Positions 6,693 to 8,835 of a stretch of DNA of 8,835 nucleotides are shown here, in pieces (the first letter of the stretch is position 1; every line of letters begins with the position of its first letter). The notes beneath the pieces were generated by a model that saw only the letters and a program-made list of their open reading frames with translations, was not told the DNA's origin and did not search any database. This DNA is from Oscillospiraceae bacterium (GTDB lineage: Bacteria > Bacillota > Clostridia > UMGS1883): NCBI GenBank assembly GCA_022508735.1, contig JAFLUQ010000099.1, positions 1-8,835 of the forward strand. Reading direction: 5' to 3'. The translations under genes were made by a program, and so were the position numbers.

Positions 6693-7181
6693 CTATTTTA
6701 AATCGCAGACCATAAGCCACTCTGTCTCGTTCGCCCCATCACCTATAATTTCAAAGCCGACCTTTTTATACATACGCACCGCGTAATTTTCCTTATTTAC
6801 GCCAAGCGATACCCTCTTATAGCCCTTCGCAGTGAGCAGCTCCAGCATTTTTCTCATTAACGCTGTGCCTATACCCTTTCCCCTATATTCCTTATATAGG
6901 GAGATTGAAAACGACGGCGTTTCATCGTCCATGTGTCCGTACTCGTCGGCGATAGCAACCCACACCGCGCCGACTACCTTTCCGTCTGCCTCCGCCACAA
7001 GGCAATAGTCGTCCGGCCGCGAACCGAACCCCTTTATTGCGGCATATATTTGGGGATCAGTATAGATAATATCCCTCGGAAGCTCCTCCTTATACCAATC
7101 GGGAATAAATATTGCCTCATAAAGAAAATCTTCAAGCAGCGGCAGTTCGTCTTCACGAATTTCTCTTATTATGTAGTCCAT
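6693..7181 (-). CDS. GNAT family N-acetyltransferase
   Basis: A 162-residue cytoplasmic acetyltransferase that should move an acetyl group from acetyl-CoA to an amine. The pyrophosphate-binding motif A is canonical, YRGKGIGTALM (residues 99-109 of the ATG form), followed by the expected VNKENYAVRMYKKVGFE region of motif B (about 128-144). The N-terminal half, with a D/E-rich stretch and FIPDWYKEELP, is probably the acceptor side and gives no clear substrate. The start is uncertain by one codon: TTG at 7184 lies 8 bases and ATG at 7181 11 bases after AGGAG (7193-7197), which overlaps the TAG stop of the preceding kinase-like gene, suggesting coupled translation. Last gene of the acetyltransferase cluster; no clear terminator follows. 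Substrate unknown. Confidence 0.88.
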   Translation of the reverse strand: MDYIIREIREDELPLLEDFLYEAIFIPDWYKEELPRDIIYTDPQIYAAIKGFGSRPDDYCLVAEADGKVVGAVWVAIADEYGHMDDETPSFSISLYKEYRGKGIGTALMRKMLELLTAKGYKRVSLGVNKENYAVRMYKKVGFEIIGDGANETEWLMVCDLK

Positions 7182-7195
7182 CAATTTATAAGCTC

Positions 7196-7714
7196 CTATA
7201 TATTTAAAAAATCTCGTATCCGCATGACATTTTCAGATATCTCCCTCGTTCCGTCGGCATATATCACGGGGCATGAAAGCATTTTCAGCCACTGCTTTGT
7301 TTGCTCTGTTGTGTGCGACAGAACAATCTTAAAAAAAAGCTGCTCCTGCTCGTACATATCGCCGCCTGGAAGCACTCGATCCCCGAATTTATCTATCGCA
7401 CGCCTCTTCACGCGCTCGAGGCGCAGTTCCTTAGGCGCCGACAAGTATACGGCGCAGCAGTACATGGAATTGATCTCCTTCCCCATATCACCGTTCACCG
7501 CCGATATAATAAAATGCCCATATTTTTCAGTGTCCTTTAACATCAACTGTATAACTTCATCACGTGTGCGAGGCCTTGAATACGGTATATCAGCCTCCAT
7601 AAAATAATAGTCCTCAATATCCATGTGCTTATAGCCTATCGCCGCGGCCAGTTCCCTTCCAAGCGTGGTCTTTCCGCTTCCGTTGCCCCCGCATATAATT
7701 ATTCCCTCCGGCAT
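7196..7714 (-). CDS. Small P-loop kinase-like ATPase (AAA_18/adenylate-kinase-like)
   Basis: A 172-residue P-loop protein. The Walker A motif GGNGSGKTT (residues 9-17) follows a first beta strand (EGIIIC), and DIEDYYF (32-38) sits where nucleotide and shikimate kinases carry their substrate-binding acidic residue. A basic segment RLERVKRRAIDKFGDR (98-113) resembles the LID of such kinases. It probably phosphorylates a small molecule; which one cannot be read from sequence. I place the start at ATG 7714 because GGAGG (7723-7727) lies 8 bases upstream and the P-loop strand then begins directly. An in-frame ATG at 7735, overlapping the upstream stop as ATGA but lacking a ribosome binding site, would add seven residues encoded by the Shine-Dalgarno region itself. 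It lies between two GNAT genes in one apparent transcript. Confidence 0.8.
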   Translation of the reverse strand: MPEGIIICGGNGSGKTTLGRELAAAIGYKHMDIEDYYFMEADIPYSRPRTRDEVIQLMLKDTEKYGHFIISAVNGDMGKEINSMYCCAVYLSAPKELRLERVKRRAIDKFGDRVLPGGDMYEQEQLFFKIVLSHTTEQTKQWLKMLSCPVIYADGTREISENVMRIRDFLNI

Positions 7715-7722
7715 TATCCGGC

Positions 7723-7727
7723 CCTCC
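7723..7727 (-). promoter_or_regulatory. Ribosome binding site that favours the later kinase start
   Basis: On the minus strand GGAGG, 8 bases before ATG at 7714. It lies inside the coding region if translation begins at 7735, which has no such site but overlaps the previous stop codon. The site argues for the shorter protein. Confidence 0.65.
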
Positions 7728-7731
7728 ACTT

Positions 7732-8178
7732 TCATAGTTCAATTCTATATATGCACTTCTCTGTTTCACCGTCTTCAAGGCGCATACTGTTATCCTCCGG
7801 CAGCCGGACGATTTCTACCAAACGGCACCCGACATATTCACAAGTCCTTCTTGAGGCATAGTTATCAGGATTACAGGTGATGATAAGGTGATCCATACCG
7901 TGTTTTTTTGCCAACTCAAACAACAACAGGCAGGCTTTTCCGGCATAATGGTGCCCACTGTACTCCTCCTTTATGCGATATCCGATATTGCCGCCATAAT
8001 ATGTATTTAAATTGTGGCCTATCCGCAGGTCACAAACTCCCATTTCCCGGCCATGTTTATCGCAAATAGCAAAATGATATGCGGGCAGCCAGCCTATTTC
8101 CGTATCGCCGTCCACTGTTTTTTGTAAACACAGCTTTATCTCATTGTTTTCTAAAAAGCTCGTATCTAAAAACACCAT
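7732..8178 (-). CDS. GNAT family N-acetyltransferase (RimJ/RimL-like)
   Basis: A 148-residue acetyltransferase. The region GGNIGYRIKEEYSGHHYAGKACLLLFELAKKHGMDHLIITCNPDNYASRRTCEYVG (62-117) shows the order typical of the RimJ/RimL-like branch: strand, motif A, helix, then the CNPDNxASRR segment of motif B. Motif A is slightly degenerate, with Ser74 where Arg is usual (SGHHYA). The C-terminal strand carries RLEDGETEKCIYRIEL. The ATG at 8178 follows GAGGGG on the minus strand with a 5-base spacer. It lies 42 bases after the first GNAT gene, and its stop overlaps an ATG of the kinase gene (ATGA), so it is probably cotranscribed. Substrate unknown; a small metabolite or protein amine would fit. 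Confidence 0.85.
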   Translation of the reverse strand: MVFLDTSFLENNEIKLCLQKTVDGDTEIGWLPAYHFAICDKHGREMGVCDLRIGHNLNTYYGGNIGYRIKEEYSGHHYAGKACLLLFELAKKHGMDHLIITCNPDNYASRRTCEYVGCRLVEIVRLPEDNSMRLEDGETEKCIYRIEL

Positions 8179-8220
8179 TTATACCCCTCTTCTTTATTCC
8201 GATAAACTTGAGGTCGCTTT

Positions 8221-8667
8221 TCAGGATAACGCCTTGAGGAAAAGGAGCACTTCATTTCCCCTTTTATTTATATACTCATACCTATCTGTTTCAAAACCTA
8301 AGCTTTGGTGCATAGCTATACTCGGGATATTATTACTTCGTACTTGTTGTAATACAATTTTGTAACCTTTATCTTTGGCAATTTCTAAAGCAATATTCAT
8401 TGCCTTTTTCCCAAATCCCTGTCTTTGGTATGCCGAAAATACCTCTTCTCCAATCGAAACAACATTATCGGAATGTTCAGATAAAGAAACTGTACCTACG
8501 ATGCTGCCATCATGAATAATAGCAAATATCTCAAAATATTTGCCGTGATATTCATACTTGCTCCAATCAAGAATCATACTTTGGATTTCTTCAATTGGCA
8601 TATTGGCATATAAAAAACGCTGCAAAACAGATGCGTCATCATATCTAAAATTCCTTAATGTTACCAT
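8221..8667 (-). CDS. GNAT family N-acetyltransferase, AT-rich
   Basis: A 148-residue acetyltransferase with a clear motif A, AYQRQGFGKKAM (79-90), preceded by the beta strand VVSIGEEVF and followed by QVRSNNIPSIAMHQSLGFE (108-126), the family's motif B region. The N-terminal half (DASVLQRFLYANMPIEEIQSMILDW) resembles many uncharacterised Firmicute GNATs and names no substrate. The ATG at 8667 has AGGGGAAG (8673-8680) 5 bases upstream and a good promoter about 40 bases upstream. My hand count gives about 154 G or C in 447 bases (34%), much lower than a sampled stretch of the envelope operon (about 53%), which suggests separate origin. It is the first gene after the rRNA operon. Confidence 0.88.
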   Translation of the reverse strand: MVTLRNFRYDDASVLQRFLYANMPIEEIQSMILDWSKYEYHGKYFEIFAIIHDGSIVGTVSLSEHSDNVVSIGEEVFSAYQRQGFGKKAMNIALEIAKDKGYKIVLQQVRSNNIPSIAMHQSLGFETDRYEYINKRGNEVLLFLKALS

Positions 8668-8703
8668 ACTGACTTCCCCTAAATTTCTTTATATCTCACT
8701 TAA

Positions 8704-8732
8704 ATCATACCACACTCGCCGCAAAAAATCAA
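8704..8732 (-). promoter_or_regulatory. Extended -10 promoter for the acetyltransferase cluster
   Basis: On the minus strand TTGATT (-35, 8727-8732; 4 of 6), a 17-base spacer and TATGAT (-10, 8704-8709; 5 of 6), with TG one base before the -10 box. Transcription would start near 8697, about 30 bases before the GNAT start codon. The -35 box begins about 5 bases beyond the U-tract of the rRNA terminator, so the cluster is insulated from and independent of rRNA transcription. Confidence 0.7.
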
Positions 8733-8737
8733 GAACG

Positions 8738-8761
8738 AAAAAAGCAGCCCGTAAGGACTGC
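8738..8761 (-). terminator. Rho-independent terminator of the rRNA operon
   Basis: On the minus strand GCAGTCC, loop TTAC, GGGCTGC (one G-U pair), then six T. Flanking AAAA on the 5' side can pair with part of the T run and lengthen the stem. It starts about 11 bases after the 5S rRNA 3' end, as expected for the end of an rrn operon. Confidence 0.9.
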
Positions 8762-8771
8762 TTTTCGTTTT

Positions 8772-8835
8772 AGCTGGCGGCTTCCTACTTTCCCGGGCAG
8801 CTTCCCGCCAAGTATCATCGGCACTACAGAGCTTA
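8772..8835 (-). rRNA. rrf: 5S ribosomal RNA, 3' part, cut by the window edge
   Basis: The minus strand shows the 3' half of a bacterial 5S rRNA: TAAGCTCTGTAGTGCCGATG, then ATACTTGGCGGGAAGCTGCC and CGGGAAAGTAGGAAGCCGCC, ending in AGC. This follows the known order of GCCGATG, the helix IV/V hairpin, GAAAGTAGG and the terminal GCCAG that pairs with the 5' end. About 64 of roughly 117 nucleotides are present; the 5' half lies beyond 8835. The exact 3' end is uncertain by a few bases. It is followed at once by a terminator. An rRNA operon (23S and 16S) presumably lies to the right. Confidence 0.93.

Overview
The window looks like chromosomal DNA from a low- to mid-GC Gram-positive bacterium, probably an anaerobic Clostridia/Oscillospirales-type Firmicute. 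The grounds are strong purine-rich Shine-Dalgarno sites before nearly every gene, use of GTG and TTG starts, a copper-amine-oxidase-type stalk domain on an exported protein, and a Firmicute-like 5S rRNA end. This is inference from style; no marker here names a genus.

Layout. Bases 1-253 are an AT-rich non-coding leader with two DNA dyads. It precedes a single plus-strand gene for a TspO/MBR membrane protein (254-730). Everything else is on the minus strand. Convergent to tspO, and ending at a strong hairpin terminator (755-780), is a tightly packed five-gene run read from 6568 down to 789: trhA (hemolysin III/PAQR-like membrane protein), a CNNM/CorC-type CBS-domain membrane protein, an O-antigen-ligase-like polytopic protein with a C-terminal TPR region, dtd (D-aminoacyl-tRNA deacylase), and an exported protease. 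The gaps are 29, -17, -4 and 21 bases, so this is very likely one operon, with a good extended -10 promoter at 6621-6649. Its theme is mostly the cell envelope, with dtd embedded.

Upstream on the same strand is a second run (8667 down to 6693): GNAT acetyltransferase, GNAT acetyltransferase, small P-loop kinase-like ATPase, GNAT acetyltransferase. It has its own promoter at 8704-8732, immediately after the terminator of an rRNA operon whose last gene, 5S rRNA, is cut by the right edge of the window. The first GNAT is clearly AT-rich (about 34% GC by hand count, against about 50% in a sampled stretch of the envelope operon), which suggests later arrival beside the rRNA operon.

The most interesting gene is the exported protease (789-2369). 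It joins a signal peptide, a stalk domain, an anthrax-lethal-factor-like zinc metallopeptidase domain with all expected catalytic residues, and a C-terminal ricin-type beta-trefoil lectin. Second is the CNNM-family protein, which keeps its regulatory CBS and C-terminal domains but seems to have lost the signature residues of its transport domain. I saw no CRISPR array, insertion sequence, phage gene or tRNA.
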